Source: Akkermansiaceae bacterium
Lineage (GTDB): Bacteria; Verrucomicrobiota; Verrucomicrobiia; Verrucomicrobiales; Akkermansiaceae
Length of the DNA stretch: 49,450 nt
NCBI GenBank assembly: GCA_025363295.1
Contig: JANYEC010000114.1
Location: 1-49,450, forward strand
Reading direction: 5' to 3'
Part shown: positions 9,020 through 18,500 of the stretch, in pieces
Numbering within the stretch: position 1 is the first letter of the stretch
Layout of the letters: each line of letters begins with the position of its first letter
Program-made: the position numbers and the translations under genes
Notes under the pieces: generated by a model
Databases searched by the model: none
What the model was told of the DNA's origin: nothing
What the model saw: the letters and a program-made list of their open reading frames with translations, nothing else

Positions 9020-10360
9020 ATGAAACCTATCAATCCATCTGAAGATCTCGCCATCATCGTGAGCCGGGGAGCCTCTCGCCCCGTCAGGAAATGGATCTTC
9101 ATCAGTCTTGCGATCGTACTCCTTGCAGCAGGCGTTTGGTTTTATCTATCAAGAAGGCAGGATGGACCGAAAAGTGCCGAATATCTTACCGAAAATGCAA
9201 GGATGGGGCGGATCTCATTGATCGTCACCGCTGCGGGTAATTTAGCCCCTACCAATCAGGTCATCATTGGTAGCGAGCTTTCCGGAACTGCGCAGGAAGT
9301 TATGGTGGACACCAATGACCAAGTCAAAAAAGGACAAGCATTGACAAGACTCGATACCTCGAAGCTCAGCCAGCAGACTGAACGCAGTCGAGCATCCTTG
9401 CTCGCTGCCAAGGCTCGCGTCAGCCAAGCCGAAGCGACTCTATCAGAAAGTAAGGCGGCGCTTGCCCGCCAAGTGGAACTCCACGAACTCAGCGGAGGGA
9501 AAACCCCTTCGCGAGCCACCATGGAAACCTCCCGCGCCACCGTTGCGCGGGCCGAAGCGGATTTGGAAAGCGCGCAAGCCACGGTCGCCGGCGCCGAGGC
9601 TGAAGTCCGTTCATTCGAGCGCGATTTAGAAAAAGCGATCATCCGCTCGCCGGTGGATGGCGTCGTCCTCGCCCGCTCTATCGAGGTCGGCCAGACGGTC
9701 GCCGCCTCATTCACCGCTCCCACACTTTTCACAATCGCCGAGGATCTTAAGAAAATGGAACTGCTCGTGAACGTCTCCGAGGCAGACATTGGTCGGGTGG
9801 AAGTCGGTCAGACCGCCACCTTCACTGTCGATGCTTGGCCCGACCGCACCTATACCGCGAAGGTGAAGAAGGTCGCCTTCGGCGCTGCTGGTACCGGTTC
9901 CACCGCCAAAGAGGCAGGCAATACCGGAGGGCAATCTAACGGTGTTGTAACTTATAGCACCGAGCTGGAGGTTTCTAACGAGGATCTGTCGCTCCGCCCC
10001 GGCATGACCGCCACCGTGGATATTGCGATCGTGGATAAGCAGGAAATTCTGGTCGTTCCGAATTCTGCACTTCGCTTTGATCCAGTCGTCGCCGCTGCGA
10101 TTGGGAAGCCAGACGAAACCAAACGCACGCTTGTCCAAAGCCTTTCCATGGGCGGAGGCAGGCGCTGGCGCGGCACGCCGCCACCTAAGCCGGGATCGTT
10201 AGACGCTGAGCCGAAAGTCTGGACCCTGAAAAACGGGGAACCTTTTGAAATCCATGTTATCACCGGCATCACCGACGGTCGCGTCACGGAAATTACCGGA
10301 GATTCACTACCTCCCGACACGCCGCTTATTATCAGCATCAAGCCCGTCAAAAGCGAATGA
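9020..10360 (+). CDS. MacA-like periplasmic adaptor (membrane fusion protein)
   Basis: The 446-residue protein has a transmembrane anchor at about 24-44, then a biotinyl-lipoyl-like domain, a long coiled-coil hairpin rich in Ala, Glu and Arg (about 110-205), and beta-barrel domains (SPVDGVVLARSIEVGQTV). This is the HlyD/MacA architecture. It links the inner-membrane ABC transporter to the outer-membrane duct. A Gly/Arg/Pro-rich insert (GGGRRWRGTPPPKPG) near residue 375 is unusual and probably a surface loop. The gene overlaps the ATPase gene by four bases (ATGA), so translation is likely coupled. The start follows a U-rich stretch without a Shine-Dalgarno sequence. Confidence 0.92.
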   Translation: MKPINPSEDLAIIVSRGASRPVRKWIFISLAIVLLAAGVWFYLSRRQDGPKSAEYLTENARMGRISLIVTAAGNLAPTNQVIIGSELSGTAQEVMVDTNDQVKKGQALTRLDTSKLSQQTERSRASLLAAKARVSQAEATLSESKAALARQVELHELSGGKTPSRATMETSRATVARAEADLESAQATVAGAEAEVRSFERDLEKAIIRSPVDGVVLARSIEVGQTVAASFTAPTLFTIAEDLKKMELLVNVSEADIGRVEVGQTATFTVDAWPDRTYTAKVKKVAFGAAGTGSTAKEAGNTGGQSNGVVTYSTELEVSNEDLSLRPGMTATVDIAIVDKQEILVVPNSALRFDPVVAAAIGKPDETKRTLVQSLSMGGGRRWRGTPPPKPGSLDAEPKVWTLKNGEPFEIHVITGITDGRVTEITGDSLPPDTPLIISIKPVKSE

Positions 10361-11052
10361 CCGCTGAAAAGCTCATCGAGCTGCGTGGGCTCACTAAACA
10401 ATACGGCAACGGGGAGGCGGCATTCTTAGCACTTCGCGGGGTGGACCTCATGATTCACAGAGGAGAATTTGTCGCCATCATGGGGCCCAGCGGTTCCGGT
10501 AAATCGACGCTCATGAATCTGCTAGGTTGTCTCGATACGCCCACTTCCGGCTCCTATCAGTTTAAAGGCATCGAGGTGGAAAATCTCAACAAGGACCAGC
10601 GATCCCTGCTCCGCCGTCACGCGCTCGGCTTCATTTTCCAAGGTTTCAATCTACTCGCTCGCACTTCCGCTCTTGAAAATGTGGAGCTCCCCCTGCTCTA
10701 TCGGGGTTACTCGAGAAAGGTGCGCCACGAGATGGCTCGCGAAGCACTGGCGAGTGTCGGTCTGCCCGACAAGGAGCGCAACACCCCGTCCGAACTCTCC
10801 GGCGGTCAACAGCAGCGGGTCGCCATCGCCCGCGCGATTGTCACCAATCCAGATACCCTTTTTGCGGACGAGCCCACCGGAAATCTCGACTCTAAAACCA
10901 CCCTCGAGATCATGGACCTGCTCCACCACCTGAACTCTGAACGCGGAATCTCGATCATCATGGTCACCCATGAGGATGAGGTCGCCGCCCGCGCCCGCCG
11001 GATCATCCACGTGAGGGATGGATTGATTTCCGATGATATCGTTACCCGTTAG
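10357..11052 (+). CDS. MacB-type ABC transporter ATPase
   Basis: The 231-residue protein is a complete ABC ATPase of the MacB/LolD group. Walker A is GPSGSGKST at 43-51, the signature LSGGQQQR starts at about 147, and Walker B with the catalytic glutamate is DEPTGNLD at about 171. The H-loop is in MVTHEDE. It powers the permease encoded 30 bases downstream. In E. coli MacB the ATPase and permease are fused; here they are two genes, as in many other phyla. The export substrate is unknown: macrolides, peptides or lipoproteins are all possible. Confidence 0.95.
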   Translation: MTAEKLIELRGLTKQYGNGEAAFLALRGVDLMIHRGEFVAIMGPSGSGKSTLMNLLGCLDTPTSGSYQFKGIEVENLNKDQRSLLRRHALGFIFQGFNLLARTSALENVELPLLYRGYSRKVRHEMAREALASVGLPDKERNTPSELSGGQQQRVAIARAIVTNPDTLFADEPTGNLDSKTTLEIMDLLHHLNSERGISIIMVTHEDEVAARARRIIHVRDGLISDDIVTR

Positions 11053-11082
11053 GAAAGCGGCCACAAAACTCCACGAGCGACT

Positions 11083-12291
11083 ATGATCTTCAACGCCCTT
11101 CTCATCGCCCTTCGGGAAATCCGGCGGAACCTCACTCGCTCTTTTCTAACTGTGATTGGAATCGTCATTGGTGTGGCAGCGGTGGTCACCATGGTTACGC
11201 TGGGTCGCGGTGCTACCGAGACGGTGAAACAACAAATTTCAAAAATGGGCAGCAACCTGCTTGTCCTCCGCCCGGGTCAAGGCTGGGGCGGCGGTGGGGC
11301 ACCCCAGTTCAGCCTTGCGGATGTAGAGGCCATCCGTGACCAGGTCCCAGGGATTACTTCGGTGGCACCATTCATTTCCAACAATGCGCCATTGGTCTAT
11401 CAGGAAAATACTCGCAACTTCGATGTCCAAGGCAGCACGGCAAATTACTTCACGATCGCTAACTGGAGCATCAAGTATGGACGCTTTTTCACAGAAGCCG
11501 AGGTCGCACAAGCCGCGCCTGTCTGCGTGATCGGGGAGACGATCCGGAAACAACTTTTTGGCGAAGGTGTCGATCCCACGGGTTCCAAGATTCGAGTGAA
11601 AAGCATGTCGCTCGAAGTCGTAGGCGTCACCGCAGTGAAGGGGCAGGGTGGTTTTGGCGATGATCTGGACGACAATCTGATCACTCCCTACACCACTATC
11701 ATACGCCGTCTCACCGGAAGACGAAACGGGAAAAATTTCAATCAAGTGATGATTTCAGGAAACAAGGGTTACCCAGGGGCTAACATTGTGTCGGATGTTA
11801 GTTCACTCATGCGGGAACGCCGGAATATCACCGCGAACAAGGAGGATAATTTCAATGTCTTCGATTCCCTGCAACTAGCGGATGTGATCAGTTCCAGCAC
11901 CAAAGTGATGACCTCGCTGCTAGGTGCGGTCGCCGGAGTCAGCCTGTTAGTCGGCGGAATCGGAATTATGAATATCATGTTAGTTTCGGTGACCGAACGA
12001 ACGCGTGAGATCGGCATTCGCCTCGCCATCGGGGCGCGTGCCCGGGAGGTTCTTCTGCAGTTTCTGGTGGAGGCTGTGACGCTTTCCTGCGTGGGAGGGG
12101 TGGCTGGTATCATCCTAGCTTATGGGTTATGCACTTCGTTAGCGAAGGTCGTAGGGGCACCCTTTCTTTTCGATCCCAAGATCAACATCATCGCCTTCGT
12201 CTTCTCTGCAGCGATCGGCATCCTGTTCGGTTTCATGCCCGCCCGCCGCGCCGCCGCGCTCGATCCGATCGATGCACTGAGGCATGAGTGA
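11083..12291 (+). CDS. MacB-type ABC transporter permease
   Basis: The 402-residue permease has the MacB_PCD/FtsX layout: a first transmembrane helix (about 20-42, SFLTVIGIVIGVAAVVTMV), a large periplasmic domain to about 275, and three C-terminal helices containing GGIGIMNIMLVSVTERTREIGIR and a final RRAAALDPIDALRHE motif. It works with the ATPase at 10357 and the adaptor at 9020 as a tripartite exporter. The ATG at 11083 lies 30 bases after the ATPase stop. This is the last gene of the efflux block. Confidence 0.94.
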   Translation: MIFNALLIALREIRRNLTRSFLTVIGIVIGVAAVVTMVTLGRGATETVKQQISKMGSNLLVLRPGQGWGGGGAPQFSLADVEAIRDQVPGITSVAPFISNNAPLVYQENTRNFDVQGSTANYFTIANWSIKYGRFFTEAEVAQAAPVCVIGETIRKQLFGEGVDPTGSKIRVKSMSLEVVGVTAVKGQGGFGDDLDDNLITPYTTIIRRLTGRRNGKNFNQVMISGNKGYPGANIVSDVSSLMRERRNITANKEDNFNVFDSLQLADVISSSTKVMTSLLGAVAGVSLLVGGIGIMNIMLVSVTERTREIGIRLAIGARAREVLLQFLVEAVTLSCVGGVAGIILAYGLCTSLAKVVGAPFLFDPKINIIAFVFSAAIGILFGFMPARRAAALDPIDALRHE

Positions 12292-12386
12292 GTTTGGGGG
12301 TTGAATGTTGAAGGCTGATAGGCAAACTCAGATCGGCCGATCGTCGTCTTTCCATCCACCAATCCAAACTCTCAACTTCGCCTCGC

Positions 12387-13436
12387 GTGAGCCCGCTAAC
12401 TATTGCTGCCGTCAAAGAACAATCCGGTGAAATCCCCATTCATGCCGCGATTCATGCCCAGCTTCAATCCCGCGCGATCCGCACGACCAAGGGCGGCAAG
12501 CCTTACTTTGAGATGGTTTTTGCCGATGCCACCGGAAGTTTTTCGTTAAAAATCTGGTCGGACTCGCCGATGCATGAAGCCGCCGAGAAGCTGGCGGATG
12601 GTGAGATCGTCCGCCTCGAAGCCGAGTGGACGCAAAACCAATATGGCGTCAACCCGAACAATCTCACTTGGTTTCACTTGGATGAAACAGCCATTGCAGA
12701 TTTTCTAGCAGGCGACCCCGAAACGCGGGAAAAGCAGGACCGTGACTTTGCGGAGATCCGGCTGCTTTGCGATTCTATCGAAGATCCCCGGCTGCACGAT
12801 TTGTGTGAACATTTCCTCACTCAATTAGGAGATCGCTTCCGCCGCACCGCCGCTGCCAAGAAAAACCACCACGCGCGTCGGGGCGGACTGGTTGAGCACG
12901 TCTCCCAGATGATGCGCTCCGCTAACGCGCTCTGCCCGATCTATCCGGAGCTGAACCGCGATCTACTCCTCGCAGGTGTCCTGTTTCACGACTGCGGGAA
13001 GCTCTGGGAAAACTCCTACCCCGAGGACGGCTTCGCCCAAATCCACAGCATTCATGGAGAAATGTTAGGTCATATTCCGTTAGGGATCGAACTGGTGAAC
13101 AAACTTTGGAATGACCTGTTGGAGACACCGGAATCCGAGGAGTGGAAAACGCTCAAGCCCTCCACGGAGATGACACGCCTCCATCTGCTCCATCTCATCG
13201 GCAGTCACCACGGGCAGTTTGAATTCGGCTCCCCCGTGCTTCCCCGCACTCCGGAGGCTTTTGCACTTCACTACATCGACAACCTCGATGCGAAAATGGA
13301 AATGGTGCGTCAGGCCTATTCTCAGTCCACCGAGATCGTCCCCGGCATTTACGATCGGGTCTTCCCGCTGCCTACGAATCTCGTCCGTCCACTCGGCCCA
13401 TTCGTCCCTGCGGTGCTCCCACTTGGGGAATCGTAA
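12387..13436 (+). CDS. OB-fold/HD-domain 3'-5' exoribonuclease-like protein (YhaM type)
   Basis: The 349-residue protein has an N-terminal OB fold (about 15-100, with TKGGKPYFEMVFADATGS) and a C-terminal HD phosphohydrolase domain. The HD metal residues are visible as H171 (GGLVEHV) and H201-D202 (LFHDCGKLWE), with a further His in GSHHGQFEF. This is the YhaM/CBF1 layout known from Bacillus, so a 3'-5' exonuclease on RNA or single-stranded DNA is the likely role. The start given is GTG at 12387, with no Shine-Dalgarno sequence. A strong hairpin terminator follows at 13499-13528. Confidence 0.85.
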   Translation: MSPLTIAAVKEQSGEIPIHAAIHAQLQSRAIRTTKGGKPYFEMVFADATGSFSLKIWSDSPMHEAAEKLADGEIVRLEAEWTQNQYGVNPNNLTWFHLDETAIADFLAGDPETREKQDRDFAEIRLLCDSIEDPRLHDLCEHFLTQLGDRFRRTAAAKKNHHARRGGLVEHVSQMMRSANALCPIYPELNRDLLLAGVLFHDCGKLWENSYPEDGFAQIHSIHGEMLGHIPLGIELVNKLWNDLLETPESEEWKTLKPSTEMTRLHLLHLIGSHHGQFEFGSPVLPRTPEAFALHYIDNLDAKMEMVRQAYSQSTEIVPGIYDRVFPLPTNLVRPLGPFVPAVLPLGES

Positions 13437-13498
13437 AAACGACTGCGGGCGTCTATCCGATTTCTAACTGGATACCTGCGTCCCCATCCCAAAAAAAT

Positions 13499-13528
13499 GG
13501 CCGCCAAGGAGTCCCTTCCTTGGCGGCC
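13499..13528. terminator. Bidirectional intrinsic terminator hairpin
   Basis: A perfect 12-base-pair stem (13499-13510 paired with 13517-13528, GGCCGCCAAGGA) encloses a six-base loop. A run of seven A at 13491-13497 precedes it and TTGATT follows it. The U-tract is therefore better for minus-strand transcripts, but the stem should also stop transcription leaving the nuclease gene. The remaining part of 13437-13736 is A+T-rich and holds no gene I can support; it includes a CACTTGGCACTTGG direct repeat around 13690-13705 just before gatC. Confidence 0.85.
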
Positions 13529-13736
13529 TTGATTGTCTTCCTCACCCACACCCGTGGAATTGTCGGACAACTGTGCTGTTACACCCTTACATTGAAAGTT
13601 TGATTACTCGCTGCTTTCATAGAGATAAGACCTTCAACTATCCCAAACGTTCAAAGAATTTTAAAAACTTCTCAAACTTTTTCATTCCTCGCACTTGGCA
13701 CTTGGAAAACCCCCACCGTTTCAAGACGCTCCAACC

Positions 13737-14030
13737 ATGTCGCACAGCCACATCGATGTCCGTTACGTCGCCAATCTCGCACGCCTCGAACTCTCCGATG
13801 CGGAAGTCGCGGAATTTCAGCCCCAGCTCGAAGCAATCCTCGGCTACGTGGAAACCCTCTCGAAGCTCGACGTCTCCGGCATCGATGCCACCGCTCACTC
13901 CACCGATGTTTTCGGTCGGATGCGCGATGACATCCCGCACACTAGCCTGACGCCGGAAGCGGTTCTGCAAAACGCCCCCGACCAAGCCCAAGGCCAAATC
14001 CGTGTTCCTAAAGTCGTCACCGACGCCTGA
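13737..14030 (+). CDS. gatC: Asp/Glu-tRNA amidotransferase subunit C
   Basis: The 97-residue protein is GatC, the small stabilising subunit of the GatCAB amidotransferase that makes Gln-tRNA(Gln) and Asn-tRNA(Asn) from misacylated precursors. The family N-terminus is clear (VRYVANLARLELSDAEV), followed by the helix around LGYVETLSKLDVSG and the C-terminal FGRMRDDIP region. The ATG at 13737 is chosen because the MSHSHIDV start matches the family length. gatA follows after 42 bases; gatB is not in the window. Confidence 0.95.
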   Translation: MSHSHIDVRYVANLARLELSDAEVAEFQPQLEAILGYVETLSKLDVSGIDATAHSTDVFGRMRDDIPHTSLTPEAVLQNAPDQAQGQIRVPKVVTDA

Positions 14031-14035
14031 AGGCT

Positions 14036-14066
14036 TTCAAATTTCAGATCTCAAATTTCAAATCTC
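14036..14066. repeat. Short AT-rich internal repeat between gatC and gatA
   Basis: The spacer is built of repeated CAAATTTC and CAAATCT units (TTTCAAATTTCAGATCTC followed by AAATTTCAAATCTCCC). I recognise similar CAAATTTCAAATCTC strings from intergenic regions of Verrucomicrobia and Planctomycetes. Its role is unknown; it may be a chance low-complexity spacer. Confidence 0.4.
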
Positions 14067-14072
14067 CCTTCC

Positions 14073-15476
14073 ATGACGATCACCCAACTCCGCCAACAGC
14101 TCATCGCCGGAGAAACGACCCCCGCCGCCATCCTTGAAAAACTCGTGGAAGAAATCTCGGCCCGCGATAATCTAACCGGTTCTTACCTTTCACACGACCT
14201 CGCCAGCGCTCTAGCAGAGGCAGCGAATGCCGATCTTTCGCTCCCGCTCGGCGGCATTCCCATCGCCATCAAGGATAACATGAACGTGCTTGGCCAGCCT
14301 TGCACTTGCGGCTCCAAGTTTCTCGAAAACTACATCGCGCCTTACGACGCCACCGTGATCAAGAAACTCCGAGCGGCAGGGGCCATTCCCTTTGGCCGGA
14401 TGAATCAGGATGAATTTGCGATGGGCTCCTCCACCGAAAATTCTGCCCTTGGAAAAACGAGCAACCCTCACGATCACACCCGCATCGCCGGGGGCTCTTC
14501 CGGGGGTTCTGCCGCCGCCGTTGCTGATAGAACAGCCATCGCCGCCCTTGGCTCCGACACCGGTGGCTCCATCCGCCAGCCAGCTTCCCATTGCGGCGTC
14601 GTCGGACTGAAGCCATCTTACGGCCGCGTTTCCCGCTATGGGCTTGTCGCCTTCGCTTCATCGCTCGACCAGATCGGCCCGCTCACGCAATCCGTGGAAG
14701 ACGCCGCGCTCATTCTCCAAGCCATTGCCGGCTTCGATCCCGCTGATTCTACGAGCCTCGACGCCCCTGTCCCTGACTATCTCGCCACTCTCAACAATGG
14801 TGTTAGAGGACTGAGACTCGGCATCCCGAGAGAATACTTCGGCGAAGGCATCGATCCTGGCGTCCGAACTCAAGTTGAGAAATCGATCCAATCGCTGGCC
14901 GATCAAGGTGCAGAGCTAATAGAGATTTCCCTCCCGCACACCGAGTATGCCGTCGCCACCTACTATGTGATCGCTCCTGCCGAAGCCTCGTCTAACCTCT
15001 CCCGCTTCGATGGCATCCGCTACGGTCACCGTGCTTCTAACCCTGCCGATATCCTCGATCTTTATAAAAAATCCCGCGAGCAGGGCTTCGGTCCCGAGGT
15101 GAAACGGCGCATCATTCTTGGCACCTACGTGCTTTCATCTGGTTATTACGACGCCTACTACAGCCGCGCTCAAAAAGTTCGCACTCTCATCCGCCGCGAC
15201 TTCGAAAATGCCTTCAAAAAAGTGGACGCCATCCTCGCCCCCGTCGTCCCCAGCTCTGCGCGTAAAATCGGTGCCGCCGGAGCCGATCCCTTGCAGGAAT
15301 ATCTCTCCGACATTTTCACCATCGCCGCCAACCTCGCCGGCATTCCCGCCATCTCCATTCCCTGCGGCACCGTTCTATCCGATGATGGAAAAAACCTCCC
15401 TGTCGGCCTCCAAATTCTCGGCCCCCACCTAGGAGAAGCCAAGCTCCTCCAAATCGCTAAAGCCGCAGAAGCGTGA
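14073..15476 (+). CDS. gatA: Asp/Glu-tRNA amidotransferase subunit A
   Basis: GatA is the amidase subunit that releases ammonia from glutamine for GatB. The 467-residue protein carries the Ser-cisSer-Lys triad of the amidase signature family: K67 (IAIKDN), S142 (AGGSSGGS) and S166 (SDTGGSIRQP). The AGGSSGGSAAAVADR signature is intact. The start at 14073 follows a pyrimidine-rich CTCCCTTCC leader rather than a Shine-Dalgarno sequence. It is co-directional with gatC. Confidence 0.96.
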   Translation: MTITQLRQQLIAGETTPAAILEKLVEEISARDNLTGSYLSHDLASALAEAANADLSLPLGGIPIAIKDNMNVLGQPCTCGSKFLENYIAPYDATVIKKLRAAGAIPFGRMNQDEFAMGSSTENSALGKTSNPHDHTRIAGGSSGGSAAAVADRTAIAALGSDTGGSIRQPASHCGVVGLKPSYGRVSRYGLVAFASSLDQIGPLTQSVEDAALILQAIAGFDPADSTSLDAPVPDYLATLNNGVRGLRLGIPREYFGEGIDPGVRTQVEKSIQSLADQGAELIEISLPHTEYAVATYYVIAPAEASSNLSRFDGIRYGHRASNPADILDLYKKSREQGFGPEVKRRIILGTYVLSSGYYDAYYSRAQKVRTLIRRDFENAFKKVDAILAPVVPSSARKIGAAGADPLQEYLSDIFTIAANLAGIPAISIPCGTVLSDDGKNLPVGLQILGPHLGEAKLLQIAKAAEA

Positions 15477-15558
15477 CACGGGCATTCCTGCATGTTCGCA
15501 GGCAATTGAGTCATCCGAAACAATTGGCGGCATTTGAAATAAGGGATACACTACACTG

Positions 15559-18500
15559 GTGCATTTATCTTCAATTCAATTTCCCGGCTTGGAAGCTACC
15601 CGCCGCCGAGACTTGCTCATTGGGACTCTGGCGATTTTGTTAGGCAGCAGTCTTTGCCAAGCGGTGACGGCGGTGCCCGATGAAATCACGATGCATCGCG
15701 GGCAAAAAGCGAGCATTGCAGTGCTGGCGAATGACACAGGAGCGACAGCGGCCGTTGTCGTGACGCAGCCTCTTGCAGGAACAGCCGTGGCTACCAGCGA
15801 TGACCGGATTTTATATTCTCAGATTGGCGGTTCGCCGATGGCGGATTCATTTACTTATCGGGCTGTGGGTGGGGGAGTTCAATCGGCAGCCGTTACGGTC
15901 AGCGTGAATTTCTCATCGAGTCTCCGGGTGCCAAGCCCGAGCTTCAATGTGCCCTCCGCCCCGCCGCCGACGGACTATCAGATCGTTGATGCCTTTGGCA
16001 CCTTGGCTTTCACCGATCCCGTCTGTCTTGCTTCGCCGCCGGGAGAGACGCAACGCATGTTCGTCTGTCAGAAAGGCGGCGTGCTGCGGATGATTCCGAA
16101 TGTGACGGCGGCGACACCCACGGCGACGACGTTTTTGGATCTAGCAGCTTTGTTGGCCTCGCGTTCCGAATCGATTAGCACCAATGGTGAACAAGGCTTT
16201 TTAGGCGTCGCTTTTCATCCGAACTATGCCAGCAACGGCTACTTTTTTGTTTTTTACTCAGTCAACAAAAGCATGAAAACCTATGAGCGGGTTTCACGAT
16301 TCAAAGTGCAGGCAGGGAATGCAAATGCTGCTGACCCAGCATCAGAGCGCATCCTCATCGAACAAGTGGATGATTATAGCAACCACAATGGCGGTGATAT
16401 TCACTTCGGAGCTGATGGCTATCTCTACGTGTCCCTAGGCGATGAGGGCAACCAGAATGATGGCGGGGCGAACAGCCAGAAAATCACCAAGGATTTTTTC
16501 TCGGGAATTCTCCGGATCGATGTTGATAAAAAGTTAGAAAATCTGGAGCCGAATGCCCATCCGAATCCAAGTGAATCCACTCCTGCAATCAATGCCGTAA
16601 TGCGCTACGAAACCTCGCCCGGCTCGGGGATTTTTAAAGCCGCTTATAGCATCCCGATCGATAATCCGTGGGTCCATACCTCTAACGGGGGGGTATGGGC
16701 AGGAAGTTTTAATGGAACCACGATCGCTGCTGCTAGTCTGCCATACGTGCGTTCGGAATTATGGGCGGTGGGCACGCGGAACCCTTGGCGCATGAGCTTT
16801 GATCCTCCGACTGGCGAACTCTGGGTCGGCGATGTCGGCGGCGATGCCCGCGAGGAAGTGGACGTGGTCACTAAAGGGAAAAACTATGGTTGGGCTTACC
16901 GTGAGGGCACGATCGCGGGCCCCAAATCAGGAGCTCCCACCAATTTTGCCACGCTTTACGGCACTGAGCCCATCTATGATTACGCGCACGGCAGTGGCAC
17001 CACGCAGGGAAACTCGATCACCGGCGGTCTTGTCTATCGAGGCACGCGTTTTAACGATCTCATTGGAGCCTATGTTTTCGCCGATTATTCTTCTGGAAAT
17101 ATCTGGACGCTCCGTCGCAACGGTACCGCTGCGCCGACGGTGGTGCGCATCGCAGGCGAAGGGGGGGTGGTGGCATTCGGCAAGGATCCCTCAAATGGCG
17201 ATGTGCTCATGGCAAATCTGAGTAGTGATAAAATCCGCCGCCTCGTCACCGGCACCCCTACGAGCACCTTTCCCGCCACTCTCAGTGCGACCGGACTTTT
17301 TGCGGATCTAGCAGATCTCTCGCCGAATCCGGGACTGCTCCCCTACACCGTGAATCTACCCTTTTGGAGCGACCACGCGGTGAAACGCCGTTGGTTTTCC
17401 ATCCCAGATTCCCTCGGGAAAATCACGTCGGCGCGCGATGGGAACTGGACATTTCCGAACGGACAAATCTGGGTGAAACATTTCGATATGCCGCTTTCCC
17501 GCAGCAATCCCCCGCTGCCTTCCGATTCAACAACGCCATCGAAGCGCATAGAGACCCGGTTGTTAGTTAAAACCGCCACAGGATCTTACGGCGTGAGTTA
17601 CCGCTGGAACGATGCCGGCACTGATGCCACGCTCGTCCCCGACGAAGGCGCGGACTTTGACATCAGCCTAACACGAGGAGGCTCGCCTTACACTCAGCGA
17701 TGGCGCGTCCCGAGCCGAGCGGAATGCAGCATCTGTCATACGCCACAGGCTGGGTATTGTCTCTCGATGAATACCCGCCAAATCAACATGCCAAACACGA
17801 TCAACGGCTTCAGCGGGAATCAACTCGATCTCCTAACAACTGGCGCTTATTTTTTAAACACTCCCGAGGCGCCCAATGTCTTGCCGCGGCATTTACGTCC
17901 CACTGAATCGGGCTATCCCTCCGAAGCGCGTGCGCGTTCCTATCTAGCTGCGAATTGTGCTTACTGTCATCGAGCTGGGGGCACCGCCGCGCCCGCCGCA
18001 TGGGATGGTCGCAGTGAACTTACACTCGATCAAACGGGCCTCATCAACGGCAGTGCTTCTAACAATGGTGGGAGCGCTTTGAACAAGCTCGTTGTCTCGG
18101 GTGACATCACGCACTCGATCATTTACAACCGTGTGGCCCTTACTAACGGATTCACTCGCATGCCGGCCTTAGGCAGCAACGAGCTGGATCAAGCGGGCAT
18201 CGCATTGCTCACCGAGTGGATTCAGCAGGGTCTGCCCGCGCGTAAGACCTACGACATGTGGCGACTGGAAAAGCTCGGCTCTTCCACGTCTGCCGCCAGC
18301 CAGCCTTCTGCCGATCCCGATGGCGATGGCAGGACAAACCAAGAAGAATTCCTTGCAGCAACAGATCCACTCAAGGGCACCAGTTTTTCGGTGGCGTCTC
18401 CGTCTGTAAACGGCACTCAATTTAGCATGGGGTTTTATGCCCCCGTGAACCGATCTGTGCAGGTGGAAGAATCGTCAAATCTCACCGATTGGAGACTATG

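Noticed and set aside
12922..13271. Antisense reading frames inside the OB-HD nuclease gene and similar frames inside other genes
   Set aside because: They overlap well-supported genes on the other strand, have no family match and no start signals.
13737..15476. gatCA as an incomplete operon
   Set aside because: Separate placement of gatB is common in bacteria and says nothing unusual without the rest of the genome.
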